From: Thermoleophilia bacterium UBA2241 | Lineage (GTDB): Bacteria; Actinomycetota; Thermoleophilia; UBA2241 | Length of the DNA stretch: 24,232 nucleotides | Reading direction: 5' to 3' | Assembly: GCA_002347645.1 (NCBI GenBank) | Contig: DDYF01000029.1 | Span: 1-24,232 of the forward strand | Part shown: positions 1-6,127 of the stretch, piece by piece | How positions within the stretch are numbered: position 1 is the first letter of the stretch | Layout of the letters: each line of letters begins with the position of its first letter | The notes under the pieces: generated by a model | Database searches by the model: none | Told to the model about the DNA's origin: nothing | The model's input: only the letters and a program-made list of their open reading frames with translations | Program-made: the position numbers and the translations under genes

Positions 1-28
1 GCGTCCTTTTCATGCCATCTTGTTGGGC
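1..28 (-). other. Left half of a cassette attC site, cut by the window edge
   Basis: In minus-strand reading, 12 bases after the TAG stop of the propeller gene comes GCCCAAC (28-22), matching the R'' box consensus RYYYAAC. It is followed by AAGATGGCATGAAAAGGACGC (split here only for reading) up to the window end, which would be the spacer and the start of the L'' arm. The partner R' box should lie outside the window. The 13 bases at 19-31 are the exact reverse complement of 1259-1271 at the other end of the gene, as expected when a cassette's R'' box pairs with the bases that start the same cassette. Confidence 0.55.
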
Positions 29-40
29 GGACACGCCACG

Positions 41-1240
41 CTACCGTTCACCGATTGCCCTCAAGGTAGAGGTAGAACTGCCCGCCACATAGAGTGTGCC
101 ACCGGTTCCAATGGCAGGCGAGGTTTCCGAGTAATCGTCGGGAGCGGTCGACCACAGGACGTCCCCCGCGGAACTAACTGCATAGACCTTGTCGCCGAGC
201 ACGTAGATGGTGCCGTCGGCGCCGATAGCCGGCTGCGTCTGGCTGCCCCCTATACCTGTCTTCCACAGCTCGCGCCCCTCAGACGAGACCGCGAAGAGGT
301 CACCGTCGTCGCAGGAGAAGTACAGCGTGCCGTCGGGGCCGATCGCGGGCGAACTCTGAACGGCGCTGTGGGCGGCAAAGGTCCAGAGCTCCTTGCCGGC
401 GGGGCTTACGGCTCGCAGGTGGCCGTCGTCATTGGTGCAGACGTAGACGGTGCCGTCGGAGGCGATCGCTGGAGCGTGGTTCATGCCTGATCCGGCCGCG
501 AGAGTCCACAGCAGCTGGCCGTTCGGCGTCAGGGCGCGCAGCAGCCCAGGGCCGCCCTCTGTGCTGTTCGAGCCGTAGATGATGGTCCCGTCTGGGGCAA
601 TCGCCGGTGAGGAGAGCCAGATTCCCTCGCGCGACTTCTCGTCCGGCGCGTAGGTCCACTCGACCATGCCTTCGGGACTGAGGGCGCAGAGGCCGCCGTC
701 GCTGCGGCAGAAGTAGATGGTGCCGTCGGAGGCCACGGCGGGTGAGGACTGCACCCAGAAGCCGGGCGCGTACTGCCACTTCTCCTTGCCGTCAGGTGCG
801 AAGGCGTGAAGGGCGCCGCCGCGGCCACTGTCGCCATGCATCGTGCCGGCATAGATGGTGCCATCTGGGGCCACGGCAGGTGAGGACCAGATCTCGCCCT
901 TGACGGGCGCCCGCCATGTGACCGATCCGTCGGGCGAGACGGCCCACAGGCTGCTGCCACCCCCCACGTAGATCGTCCCGTCGGAGCCAAGGGCAGGCGA
1001 TGAGCACATGTGCTGACTGATGGGCACACTCCACAGGGGGTTGCCGGACGAAGGACCGGCGAGGCCGCTGCGGCCCGTGCGCTGAGCGTCGTGCCCAAGC
1101 ATCGGCCACGCCGAGGCACTGGCGGCCGGGCCGGCAGGACTGGGCGAAGACGAGGTCCCAAGCTCGACGGCGCCCTCCGAGCAGCCCATGAGCGAAGACA
1201 AGGCCATCGCTGTAAGAAGCAGTGACGCGAAGCGACTCAT
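41..1240 (-). CDS. PQQ-like beta-propeller lipoprotein (integron cassette gene)
   Basis: A predicted exported lipoprotein of 399 residues. The N-terminus has two basic-flanked residues, a hydrophobic stretch and a lipobox ending SLMGC, so the mature protein should start at that cysteine (about residue 19) and be membrane-anchored. The rest consists of eight copies of a motif close to SSPAIxxDGTIYxG followed by LxAxxPxGxxxW, spaced about 40 residues apart; this is the blade signature of PQQ-like (BamB/quinoprotein-type) propellers. Such folds act as binding scaffolds; no enzyme residues are evident and the ligand is unknown. The start at 1240 was chosen because AAGGGGAG sits five bases upstream and the signal peptide starts there; an in-frame start at 1270 would include the recombination core. 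Its placement between core sites suggests it arrived as a cassette. Confidence 0.85.
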   Translation of the reverse strand: MSRFASLLLTAMALSSLMGCSEGAVELGTSSSPSPAGPAASASAWPMLGHDAQRTGRSGLAGPSSGNPLWSVPISQHMCSSPALGSDGTIYVGGGSSLWAVSPDGSVTWRAPVKGEIWSSPAVAPDGTIYAGTMHGDSGRGGALHAFAPDGKEKWQYAPGFWVQSSPAVASDGTIYFCRSDGGLCALSPEGMVEWTYAPDEKSREGIWLSSPAIAPDGTIIYGSNSTEGGPGLLRALTPNGQLLWTLAAGSGMNHAPAIASDGTVYVCTNDDGHLRAVSPAGKELWTFAAHSAVQSSPAIGPDGTLYFSCDDGDLFAVSSEGRELWKTGIGGSQTQPAIGADGTIYVLGDKVYAVSSAGDVLWSTAPDDYSETSPAIGTGGTLYVAGSSTSTLRAIGER

Positions 1241-1261
1241 TCTCCCCTTTCGCCACGTTCC

Positions 1262-1338
1262 GCCCAACAAGGATTATGCAGAGTGCGTAACACTCGTCTG
1301 AGTGTACTGCGGTCTGCGTAAGACGTCACGGTTTGGGC
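1262..1338 (-). other. attC-like recombination site between integrase and first cassette
   Basis: The 77 bases fold into three nested arms. Outer arm: 1262-1268 (gcccaac) pairs with 1331-1338 (gtttgggc) with one bulged base. Second arm: 1274-1282 pairs with 1313-1321 over nine positions with one T-G wobble. Central arm: 1290-1295 pairs with 1300-1305 around loop gtct, extended by two pairs past an unpaired A at 1289. R boxes, L boxes, short spacers (5 and 9 bases) and an extrahelical base are the known design of attC sites, which recombine as folded single strands. On the minus strand the outer box reads GTTGGGC, the cassette crossover core. The alternative is an attI: TTACGCA occurs twice (1290-1284 and 1321-1315), and attI1 of class 1 integrons also has GTTACGCA-type direct repeats. 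Confidence 0.6.
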
Positions 1339-2310
1339 TCAGGAGGGGGATTGTGCGGTCTCGGTATGACGCGGCGCGAGAGCGTCGATGGGGCTGCGTA
1401 CTCCCCGTCCCCCGCGGTTGAGGACGTGCGTGTAGATCATCGTCGTGCGCACGTCCTTGTGGCCGAGCAGTTCCTGGATCGTGCGGATGTCGTATCCGGC
1501 TTCGAGCAGGTGGGTGGCGAACGAGTGTCGCAGCGTGTGGCAGCTCGCGCGCTTCGTCAGGCCGGCGCGACGCACGGCCTCACCGACGGCCCGCTGGACG
1601 ACGGTCTCGTGGACGTGATGACGGCCCTGCTCGCCCGTCACGGGGTCGCGCCAACGACGCCGCTGCGGGAAGACCCACTGCCAGCGCCAGTCGGTGGCCG
1701 CGTGCGGGTACTTGCGATCGACGGCGTCGGGCAGGCGGACGCGGCCCCATCCGGCGGCGAGGTCGCGCGCATGGAGCTCCTTCACGCGCGCGAGGTGCCT
1801 CCGCAGCGGGGCGGCCGATGCGTCGGGCAGCATCGTCACCCGGTCCTTGCCGCCCTTGCCGTCGCGGACGGTGACCTCGCCGCGGGAGAAGTCGACGTCC
1901 TGGATGCGGAGGCGCAGGCACTCCATGAGGCGCAGGCCGGAGCCGTAGAGGAGCGAGGCGACCAGCCAGAGGTCCCCGTCGAGCTGGTCGAGGACTCGCT
2001 GCACCTCGTCCCTCGTCAGCACAACGGGCAGCCGCCTGTCCTTGCGCGCCCTGACCAGACCGTGGAGCGCGCCGATGTCGCGGTGGATGACGTTGCGGTA
2101 CAGGAAGAGGAGCGCCGAGAGCGCCTGCGTCTGGGTCGACGCGCTGACGTGCTCGTCGGTCGCGAGAGACGTGAGAAAGGCGTTGACCTCGGGCTCGCCC
2201 ATCTGCGCCGGATGCCGCCGGCCGTGGAAGCGGATGAAGCGCCGCACCCACAGGCAGTAGGCCTGTTCGGTGCGGCGGCTGTAGTGGCGGGCGCGCAAGG
2301 CGGTGCGCAT
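1339..2310 (-). CDS. intI: Integron-type tyrosine recombinase (IntI family)
   Basis: Site-specific recombinase of 323 residues that should insert and excise gene cassettes at attI/attC sites. The N-terminal core-binding domain carries RTEQAY and WVRRFIRFHGRRHP, close to IntI1. Catalytic residues are all present: R127 (GSGLRLMEC), K155 (GKGGKDR), H258 and R261 (CHTLRH), H284 (LLGHKD) and nucleophile Y293 (MIYTHV). The stretch of about residues 190-235 (LPDAVDRKYPHA, WRWQWVFPQ, DPVTGEQGRHHVHE) is the extra segment that separates IntI from XerC/XerD. The C-terminus GGRGVRSPIDAL is also IntI-like. The ATG at 2310 lacks a close ribosome site, and the conserved N-terminus (QLLTE just before it) seems to start a few codons upstream, where no ATG, GTG or TTG is in frame; CTG at 2322 is possible. 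Its stop is followed immediately by the attC-like site. Confidence 0.92.
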   Translation of the reverse strand: MRTALRARHYSRRTEQAYCLWVRRFIRFHGRRHPAQMGEPEVNAFLTSLATDEHVSASTQTQALSALLFLYRNVIHRDIGALHGLVRARKDRRLPVVLTRDEVQRVLDQLDGDLWLVASLLYGSGLRLMECLRLRIQDVDFSRGEVTVRDGKGGKDRVTMLPDASAAPLRRHLARVKELHARDLAAGWGRVRLPDAVDRKYPHAATDWRWQWVFPQRRRWRDPVTGEQGRHHVHETVVQRAVGEAVRRAGLTKRASCHTLRHSFATHLLEAGYDIRTIQELLGHKDVRTTMIYTHVLNRGGRGVRSPIDALAPRHTETAQSPS

Positions 2311-2363
2311 CTCGGTGAGCAGTTGCGACGTAGGCGCGCCTCCAGTCGGGCAGGCGGTCCGAG

Positions 2364-2394
2364 GGTCGGTCGGTCGGTCGGTCGGTCGGTCGGT
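2364..2394. repeat. Tetranucleotide microsatellite (GGTC)7
   Basis: Seven perfect copies of GGTC followed by a partial GGT, 54-84 bases upstream of the integrase ATG. It lies where the integrase promoter or 5' leader should be. Tetranucleotide tracts are prone to slipped-strand change, which in other bacteria switches transcription or reading frame. Confidence 0.95.
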
Positions 2395-2446
2395 GAGGGC
2401 AGTGTCCGGGAAGGCGGCGCCGGGTTCAACGGGTGACGAGCAACGT

Positions 2447-2475
2447 CAACGGGCCGCGCTCGGCGCGGCCCGTTG
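2447..2475 (-). terminator. Probable terminator of the rplM-rpsI operon
   Basis: A perfect 13-bp GC-rich stem (2447-2459 with 2463-2475, loop tcg) lies 40 bases beyond the rpsI stop codon. The minus-strand sequence after it (ACGTTGCTCG) has no T-run, so it is a strong hairpin without a classical U tail. It also marks the border between ribosomal genes and the integron. Confidence 0.6.
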
Positions 2476-2504
2476 GATTCGCTGGTGGTGGATTCGCTGG
2501 TGGA
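2475..2504. repeat. 15-bp tandem duplication after rpsI
   Basis: Two adjacent copies of GGATTCGCTGGTGG followed by T or A, between the rpsI stop and its terminator hairpin. It is most likely a slippage product in the 3' untranslated region. Confidence 0.9.
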
Positions 2505-2515
2505 GCGGTGAACGC

Positions 2516-2911
2516 TTAGCGCTTGCTGAACTGCGGCTTCTTGCGCGCCTTGTGGAAACCGGCCTTCTTGCGCTCGACCTTGCGGTCGTCGCGGGTGAGG
2601 AACCCGGCGCGCTTCAGCGGCGTGCGCAGGCTCTCGTCGGCCTCGCAGAGGGCACGGGCGATACCGTGGCGCACGGCACCGGCCTGGCCGGCGATGCCCC
2701 CGCCGTACACGTTGACCTTGACGTCGAACTTGCCCGCCGTGTGCGTGGTCTCAAAGGGCATCAGGGCGACCGTCTCGAGCACCTTGCGGCCGAAGTACGC
2801 GTCGATCTCGCGCCCGTTGACGACGGCGCGGCCGACGCCCGGGCTGAGGATGACGCGCGCGACGCTGGTCTTGCGCTTGCCGGTGGCGCGGTACATGACT
2901 GCAGCAGCCAA
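2516..2911 (-). CDS. rpsI: 30S ribosomal protein S9
   Basis: S9 (131 residues) binds 16S rRNA in the head of the small subunit; its C-terminal tail reaches the P-site tRNA. Seen here: YRATGKRKTSVARV at the N-terminus, the VNVYGGGIAGQAGAVRHGIARAL core, LTRDDRKVERKKAGFHKARKKPQFSKR-type basic end (the terminal SKR is a hallmark of S9). The chosen TTG start at 2911 is three bases from the rplM stop codon, giving translational coupling; an ATG at 2896 would give a shorter N-terminus. Family members usually have several residues before the conserved Y-x-x-TG, which favours TTG. It is co-transcribed with rplM, the standard bacterial arrangement. Confidence 0.95.
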   Translation of the reverse strand: MAAAVMYRATGKRKTSVARVILSPGVGRAVVNGREIDAYFGRKVLETVALMPFETTHTAGKFDVKVNVYGGGIAGQAGAVRHGIARALCEADESLRTPLKRAGFLTRDDRKVERKKAGFHKARKKPQFSKR

Positions 2912-2914
2912 GCC

Positions 2915-3349
2915 TTACTCCTTGATCTCGAGAGTCTCGGGCGCCTGGGCCTCGTGCGGGTGCTCGGCGCCGGCGTAGACCTTGAGCTTGCGCAACTGGG
3001 CGCGGCCGAGCTTGTTGTGCGGCAGCATGCCGCGCACGGCACGACGGATGATCTCTTCGGGTCGGCGCGCGAGAAGCTTGGCGTACGACTCCTCCTTGAG
3101 CCCGCCCGGATAGCCCGAGTGGTGGTAGTACATCTTCTGCTCGGGCTTGTTGCCCGTCACGACGACTTGCTCGGCGTTGATGACGATGACGAAGTCGCCG
3201 GTGTCGATGTTGGGCGTGTAGATGGGCTTGCGCTTGCCGCGAAGGGTGTCGGCGACGACCGTGGCGAGGCGTCCGAGGGTCTTGCCCTTGGCGTCGACCA
3301 CGTACCATTTCTTCTCGATGGTGGAGGGCTTGGCGACGTAGGTCTTCAT
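2915..3349 (-). CDS. rplM: 50S ribosomal protein L13
   Basis: L13 (144 residues) is an early-assembly protein of the large subunit. Recognisable segments are the N-terminal KTYVAKPSTIEKKWYVVDA, GKTLGRLAT, GDFVIVINAEQVVVTGNK, YYHHSGYPGGLKE and the VRGMLPHNKLGR motif near residues 105-116. Length is normal for the family. The ATG at 3349 directly starts the conserved N-terminus, with a GAGTGAG ribosome site just upstream. It is first in a two-gene operon with rpsI and has a good promoter and a stable leader hairpin. In E. coli and Bacillus, L13 regulates its own mRNA leader; the hairpin here may serve the same purpose, but that is inference. Confidence 0.97.
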   Translation of the reverse strand: MKTYVAKPSTIEKKWYVVDAKGKTLGRLATVVADTLRGKRKPIYTPNIDTGDFVIVINAEQVVVTGNKPEQKMYYHHSGYPGGLKEESYAKLLARRPEEIIRRAVRGMLPHNKLGRAQLRKLKVYAGAEHPHEAQAPETLEIKE

Positions 3350-3375
3350 ACGCTCACTCTGTCGATACCGAAAGC

Positions 3376-3393
3376 CGCGCCCCGAAGGGCGCG
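3376..3393 (-). promoter_or_regulatory. UUCG-capped hairpin in the rplM leader
   Basis: On the minus strand, a perfect 7-bp stem (CGCGCCC with GGGCGCG) closes a TTCG loop, an exceptionally stable RNA tetraloop. It would begin a few bases after the predicted transcription start and end 26 bases before the rplM ATG. It could be an L13 autoregulatory site, or simply protect the 5' end. Confidence 0.6.
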
Positions 3394-3402
3394 CGAACGG
3401 GG

Positions 3403-3431
3403 ACTATACCGAATCGCGGCGCGAGGCGCAA
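3403..3431 (-). promoter_or_regulatory. Promoter of rplM-rpsI
   Basis: Minus-strand -35 box TTGCGC (3431-3426) and -10 box TATAGT (3408-3403) are separated by exactly 17 bases. Transcription should begin near 3396, giving a leader of about 47 bases before rplM. Confidence 0.7.
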
Positions 3432-3450
3432 CACGCCCGGCGCCGCAGTA

Positions 3451-4275
3451 TCACGTCGGCAGCTTCCGCAGCGCCACGCGGTCGCCGGCCGCCACGCCGA
3501 GCACCTCGGCCGCCGAGCCCGAGTTGACGGCGAGCGCGACCTGACCGTAGCTGTCGATCAGGACGAGGATGTCGCTCGGGCGGACGCTGGAAAAGGTCCG
3601 CACCACGCGGGTGAAGTAACGCTCGCCGCCGCAGTCCAGCTCGAGGCGGTGGCCGAGATCGGCCGCCTCGAGCTCGGCGGCGGTGAGGTTGAGGGCGACG
3701 TTGCCGAAGCGGTCGACCAGCACGGCGGTGGCGGTGATGCCGCCGGCGACGACCTCCGGCGCCGGGACGTCGAGCCGCGCCAGGCCGGCAGGGTCGACGC
3801 CGACCCCGACCACGTCCAGGGGCAGGCCGGCGGCGAGGCGAGCGGCCACGGGCGCGAAGATGTCGCGCCCGTGGAAGGTCGCCGAGAGCGGCGAGAGCCA
3901 GATCTCTTCGTTGGTGAGCAGGTGGGCGTCGCTGACGCCGCCGTCGGCGTCGGCGGCCAGCGTGAGCAGACCGTTGTCGGGGCCGACGAAGAGCCGGTCG
4001 CCAGCGCTGCGCAGGGCGACCGGCCGCCGCGGCCCGCCGACCCCGGGGTCGACCACGGCCAGGTGCACCGCGCGATCCGGCATGTACGGCATCGTGTTGC
4101 GCAGGACGAGCGCGCCGCCGAGCACGTCACGCTCCAGCAACCCGTGCGTCACGTCGATGACCTGCACCTCGGGAGCGATGCGCTTGATGACGGCGCGGCA
4201 GGTGCCGGCGAAGTCGTCACGGTCGCCGTAGTCACTGAAGAAGCAGATGAGGCGCGGGGCGCCGGGAGACGTCAT
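3451..4275 (-). CDS. SAM hydrolase, DUF62 / SAM hydroxide adenosyltransferase family
   Basis: A 274-residue member of the family that hydrolyses S-adenosylmethionine to adenosine and methionine, related to SAM-dependent fluorinase and chlorinase. The N-terminal domain has FFSDYGDRDDFAG, then HLAVVDPGVGG, FVGPDNG and TFHGRDIFAPVA; the C-terminal domain has VDRFGN. The hydrolase triad appears as D76, R83 and H135, whose spacings (7 and 59) equal those described for the archaeal hydrolase, so hydrolysis rather than halogenation is expected. The physiological role of the family is unclear. ATG at 4275 has GGAGG eight bases upstream. It lies 36 bases after hemD on the same strand and may be the last gene of the heme operon. 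Confidence 0.9.
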   Translation of the reverse strand: MTSPGAPRLICFFSDYGDRDDFAGTCRAVIKRIAPEVQVIDVTHGLLERDVLGGALVLRNTMPYMPDRAVHLAVVDPGVGGPRRPVALRSAGDRLFVGPDNGLLTLAADADGGVSDAHLLTNEEIWLSPLSATFHGRDIFAPVAARLAAGLPLDVVGVGVDPAGLARLDVPAPEVVAGGITATAVLVDRFGNVALNLTAAELEAADLGHRLELDCGGERYFTRVVRTFSSVRPSDILVLIDSYGQVALAVNSGSAAEVLGVAAGDRVALRKLPT

Positions 4276-4311
4276 ACCTCGTTCCTCCGTCGGGTCGTCC
4301 TTGGCGGCAAC

Positions 4312-5112
4312 CTACGCCGACGACGGCCGCGACGCAACGTCGGCGAGGATCGCCGAGACCAGGCCGTGCATGTCGTGGTCGGAGGCCTCGACGGCGACGG
4401 TCAGGCCGAGCGCGCAGGCGGCCGCGGAGGTCGCGGGGCCGATCGAGGCGATGCGGGCGCCGGCGAGCCGCTCGGCGAGCGGCTCGCCGGGCGGTCCGGC
4501 GGCGAGCTCCGCGAAGCGCCGCACGGTACTCGCCGCGGTGAAGGTGAGGTAGTCGGCGGCGGCGATCTCGGGCACCGGCAGACCCAAGCGTTCCACCGGC
4601 ACGGTCTCGTAGACCGGAAGGACGTCCACCGTCGCGCCCCACTCGCGCAGCGTGTCGGGCAGCACCTCGCGTGCCTCGCGCGCACGCGCGAGAAGGACCC
4701 TCACCTCGGACGGCCCTCCCGCGGCGCCCAGCGCCGCAAGGAGGCCCTCGGCCACGTAGTCCTCGGGCACGATCCCCACCTCGACGCCCTGCGCCGCGAG
4801 AGCCGCCGCCGTGCGCGGTCCGATCGCGGCGACCGTCGCGCCGGCGAGGGCCGCAAGCGAAACGCCGCACTCGCGCATCCTGCCGAAGAACTCCGCCACG
4901 CCGTTGACGCTGGTGAAGACGACGAGCTGGTACGACTCCAGGCGGGCGAGCGTCGCGCGGATCTCGTCGTTGAGCGGGACGGGGACGATGCGGATCGTCG
5001 GCACCAGAAGGACCTCGGCGCCCAGGTTCTCCAGCGGTCCGGCCAGCGCCTCGGCCTGCTCCGCCGGGCGCGTCACGACGATGCGCTTCCCCGTGAGCGG
5101 TCGCTCACCCAT
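4312..5112 (-). CDS. hemD: Uroporphyrinogen-III synthase
   Basis: HemD cyclises hydroxymethylbilane with inversion of ring D to give uroporphyrinogen III, the branch point to heme, siroheme and corrinoids. The protein has 266 residues. It begins LTGKRIVVTRPAEQAEAL, contains VFTSVNGVAEFFGRM (about residues 77-91), AIGPRTAAAL and, in the second half, YLTFTAASTVRRFAEL and ASIGPATSAAACALGL. These are the usual HemD landmarks in a poorly conserved family. The ATG at 5112 was preferred over a longer in-frame start (5211) because the family N-terminus begins here and it overlaps the hemC stop by eight bases, typical of coupled genes. Gene order hemA-hemC-hemD confirms the call. Confidence 0.93.
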   Translation of the reverse strand: MGERPLTGKRIVVTRPAEQAEALAGPLENLGAEVLLVPTIRIVPVPLNDEIRATLARLESYQLVVFTSVNGVAEFFGRMRECGVSLAALAGATVAAIGPRTAAALAAQGVEVGIVPEDYVAEGLLAALGAAGGPSEVRVLLARAREAREVLPDTLREWGATVDVLPVYETVPVERLGLPVPEIAAADYLTFTAASTVRRFAELAAGPPGEPLAERLAGARIASIGPATSAAACALGLTVAVEASDHDMHGLVSAILADVASRPSSA

Positions 5113-6127
5113 CGCCGTCACCCTCCCGCAGCGTACGCAGGATGCGGTCGGCGCCGGCGGCAAGCAGATCGGCGGCGAGGGCGCGGCCGAGGTCCTCCGG
5201 CGCGGCCGCATCGCCGTGGCGGTCGAGCCGCACCACGTCGGCGCCGTCCAGCGAGCCGACGAAGGCGCGCAGGCGAAGGCCGGCGGTGGCGCTGACCTCG
5301 CCCAAGGCGGCGATCGGTACCTGGCAGCCGCCCTCCAACGCTCGCATCAAGGCGCGCTCGGCGCGCACGGCCGCGGTCGTCGGCGCGTCCGCGAGGGCCT
5401 CGACGAGCGCGGCCACCGCGACGTCGCCGGCGCGCGCCTCGATCGCCAGCGCGCCCTGCCCGACGGCGGGGAGCATCTCGTCGAACGTGAAGGCGAAGGC
5501 GGCCGCGCCGGCCCGCCCGAGACGGGCCAGCCCCGCGGCCGCCAGGACCGTCCCCGCCAGCCCCTCGTCCTCGACCTTGCGCATCCGCGTCTCCACGTTA
5601 CCGCGGATGTCGACGAGCGTGAGGTCGGGGCGCGCCGCCAGCAGCTGCGCCCGGCGGCGCAGGCTCGACGTGCCGACCAGCGCGCCGGGGGTCAGGTCGG
5701 CGAGCGACCGCGGCCGCCCTGCGGCGGCGCTTGACGACGCCGCCGTGCCGGCGGCCGCACCCGGCACGACGCCGCCCTCCGCGTCGCGCACGCCACCCCG
5801 CGCCACGAACACGTCGCGCACGTCCTCGCGCGCCGTGAAGGCGACGATCGCCAGGCCCTCCGGCGTCTCGGTCGGCATGTCCTTGGCCGAGTGCACGGCC
5901 ATGTCGACGCGCCGGTCGACGATCGCCGCCTCGATCTCCTTGGTGAACAGGCCCTTGTCGCCGATCCTGGCCAGCGGGGCGTCGAGGATCTTGTCGCCCT
6001 TCGTGTGGATGACCTCGATCTCGACCACGAGACCGGGATGCAGCTCGCGCAGCCGGTCGCGCACCCACTCGCTCTGTGCCAGCGCGAGCGCACTGCCGCG
6101 CGAGCCGATGCGCAGCACGTCGCTCAT
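5105..6127 (-). CDS. hemC: Hydroxymethylbilane synthase (porphobilinogen deaminase)
   Basis: HemC condenses four porphobilinogens into hydroxymethylbilane on a dipyrromethane primer. The 340-residue protein shows IGSRGSALALAQ at the start, HTKGDKILD, IGDKGLFTKEIE, VHSAKDMPTE with the catalytic aspartate D83, VGTSSLRRRAQL, DIRGNVETRM and GGCQVPIAA with C268, the cofactor attachment cysteine. Usual length is about 300-315. The surplus is a low-complexity insertion at about residues 113-140 (rich in A, G, S), between the conserved VFVARGG and SLADLTPGA segments. The ATG at 6127 overlaps the hemA stop in an ATGA, so the two are translationally coupled. Confidence 0.96.
   Translation of the reverse strand: MSDVLRIGSRGSALALAQSEWVRDRLRELHPGLVVEIEVIHTKGDKILDAPLARIGDKGLFTKEIEAAIVDRRVDMAVHSAKDMPTETPEGLAIVAFTAREDVRDVFVARGGVRDAEGGVVPGAAAGTAASSSAAAGRPRSLADLTPGALVGTSSLRRRAQLLAARPDLTLVDIRGNVETRMRKVEDEGLAGTVLAAAGLARLGRAGAAAFAFTFDEMLPAVGQGALAIEARAGDVAVAALVEALADAPTTAAVRAERALMRALEGGCQVPIAALGEVSATAGLRLRAFVGSLDGADVVRLDRHGDAAAPEDLGRALAADLLAAGADRILRTLREGDGDG

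Larger units (their letters stand above)
1..2310 (-). mobile_element. Chromosomal integron, left part (integrase, attC-like site, one cassette)
   Basis: Three parts fit an integron. An IntI-type recombinase occupies 1339-2310. A 77-bp attC-like palindrome (1262-1338) lies directly after its stop codon. A single lipoprotein gene is bounded by GTTGGGC (1268-1262, minus reading) and GCCCAAC (28-22, minus reading), which fit the core consensus GTTRRRY and its inverse RYYYAAC. The ATG lies 28 bases after the first core and the inverse core lies 12 bases after the stop codon, as in compact gene cassettes. The array continues past base 1. Integrase and cassette are co-directional, unlike class 1 integrons but as reported for Treponema denticola. 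The integrase identity is solid; the cassette reading is inferred from these short sites. Confidence 0.68.

Noticed and set aside
1339..2430. The integrase gene itself as a mobile cassette (attC-like site after its stop and GTTGAAC at 2430-2424 upstream)
   Set aside because: The upstream box is not complementary to the GCCCAAAC box after the stop, as a cassette's ends should be; a seven-base match is easily random.
2448..2478. GTTGGAT at 2472-2478 as an attI core on the right side of intI
   Set aside because: It falls inside the rpsI terminator stem and repeat, no attC follows, and the ribosomal operon begins directly.
3649..5295. 548-codon open frame on the plus strand opposite hemD and the SAM hydrolase gene
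   Set aside because: It is an antisense shadow of two well-conserved genes in GC-rich DNA, has no family features and no ribosome site.
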